5,737 nt of DNA from Thermodesulfovibrionales bacterium (lineage in GTDB: Bacteria; Nitrospirota; Thermodesulfovibrionia; Thermodesulfovibrionales; Dissulfurispiraceae), in NCBI GenBank assembly GCA_021129835.1, contig JAJOKM010000171.1, forward strand, positions 1-5,737, in the 5' to 3' direction. Within the stretch, counting starts at the first letter, position 1. Every line of letters begins with the position of its first letter. Positions 5,522 to 5,737 of this stretch are shown one piece after another. The position numbers and the translations under genes were made by a program. Under the pieces are notes generated by a model, which worked only from the letters and a program-made list of their open reading frames with translations, searched no databases and was not told the DNA's origin.

Positions 5522-5737
5522 ATGAAAAAGAAATACATCGATAGTAGTTGGGATTTTCGTAGAGATAACACGAAAGAATATACACATTGTTATCACAGCT
5601 ACCCAGCTATGATGATACCCCAAGTAGCCAGAAGACTTATTGATAAGTATGGGAAAAAATCAAAATTGCTCTTTGACCCATATTGTGGCACAGGAACATC
5701 ATTAGTTGAAGCTAATCTTAAAAACAGCCTCTTTAGA
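5522..5737 (+). CDS. Site-specific DNA methyltransferase (N4-cytosine/N6-adenine type), 5' part only
   Basis: An open frame of 72 codons starts with ATG at 5522 and runs off the right edge. An in-frame TGA at 5516-5518 makes this ATG the first possible start; the Shine-Dalgarno sequence is weak (GAG at 5517-5519). FDPYCGTGTSLVEANL (51-66) is motif I, the S-adenosylmethionine-binding loop of DNA amino-methyltransferases. The preceding YHSYPAMMIPQVARRLI (24-40) matches the N-terminal motif X region. Motif X then I at the N-terminus suggests the alpha or gamma class, with catalytic motif IV (SPPY or DPPY type) expected outside the window. The enzyme would methylate an exocyclic amino group of C or A in a specific DNA site, as part of a restriction-modification system or as an orphan. 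By hand count the segment is about 35% G+C, below glgC (42-48% in sampled lines), consistent with horizontal acquisition. An RNA methyltransferase is less likely given the motif X wording. Confidence 0.8.
   Translation, partial: MKKKYIDSSWDFRRDNTKEYTHCYHSYPAMMIPQVARRLIDKYGKKSKLLFDPYCGTGTSLVEANLKNSLFR

Noticed and set aside
1..5737. CRISPR array, tRNA, rRNA, insertion sequence or integrase
   Set aside because: No regularly spaced 25-40 bp repeats, cloverleaf, conserved rRNA segment or transposase/integrase motif was seen on either strand.

Overview
The window is a bacterial chromosomal segment with six complete genes and one truncated gene, all on the + strand and tightly packed. In order they encode QueD (6-carboxytetrahydropterin synthase), a PmbA/TldE-type protein, an acyl-CoA dehydrogenase, phosphatidylglycerophosphatase A (PgpA), the RNA 2',3'-cyclic phosphodiesterase ThpR, ADP-glucose pyrophosphorylase (GlgC), and the first 72 codons of a site-specific DNA methyltransferase that runs off the right edge.

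Layout. Positions 1-121 are non-coding and hold an imperfect palindrome that looks like one end of a dispersed genomic repeat, then a short run of 7-bp tandem units and three GCGAT copies just before queD. queD and the pmbA-like gene are 14 nt apart. A 91-nt gap with a possible promoter (a perfect TATAAT, poor -35) precedes the acyl-CoA dehydrogenase gene. pgpA, thpR and glgC follow at gaps of 23, 31 and 61 nt, so those four genes could be co-transcribed. glgC has a consensus Shine-Dalgarno sequence and a GTG start. The methyltransferase gene begins 29 nt after glgC and is clearly more AT-rich, about 35% G+C by hand count against 42-48% in two sampled glgC lines.

How the genes relate. This is not one pathway. 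QueD belongs to queuosine/7-deazaguanine synthesis, PmbA/TldE to a paired protease system, the dehydrogenase to fatty- or organic-acid beta-oxidation, PgpA to phospholipid synthesis, ThpR to RNA end or nucleotide metabolism, and GlgC to glycogen synthesis. The usual partners (QueC/QueE/QueF, TldD, ETF and thiolase, GlgA) are not in the window. The layout looks like housekeeping genes packed into a shared transcript. The methyltransferase is the probable first gene of an accessory restriction-modification or defence module to the right.

Organism. Moderate G+C, the gene mix and the intergenic palindrome fit a Gram-negative, probably anaerobic lineage such as Nitrospirota or the former Deltaproteobacteria. 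This is a low-confidence inference from general resemblance. I found no RNA gene, CRISPR array, insertion sequence or convincing intrinsic terminator. No new system can be demonstrated inside the window; the best lead is whatever follows the truncated methyltransferase.
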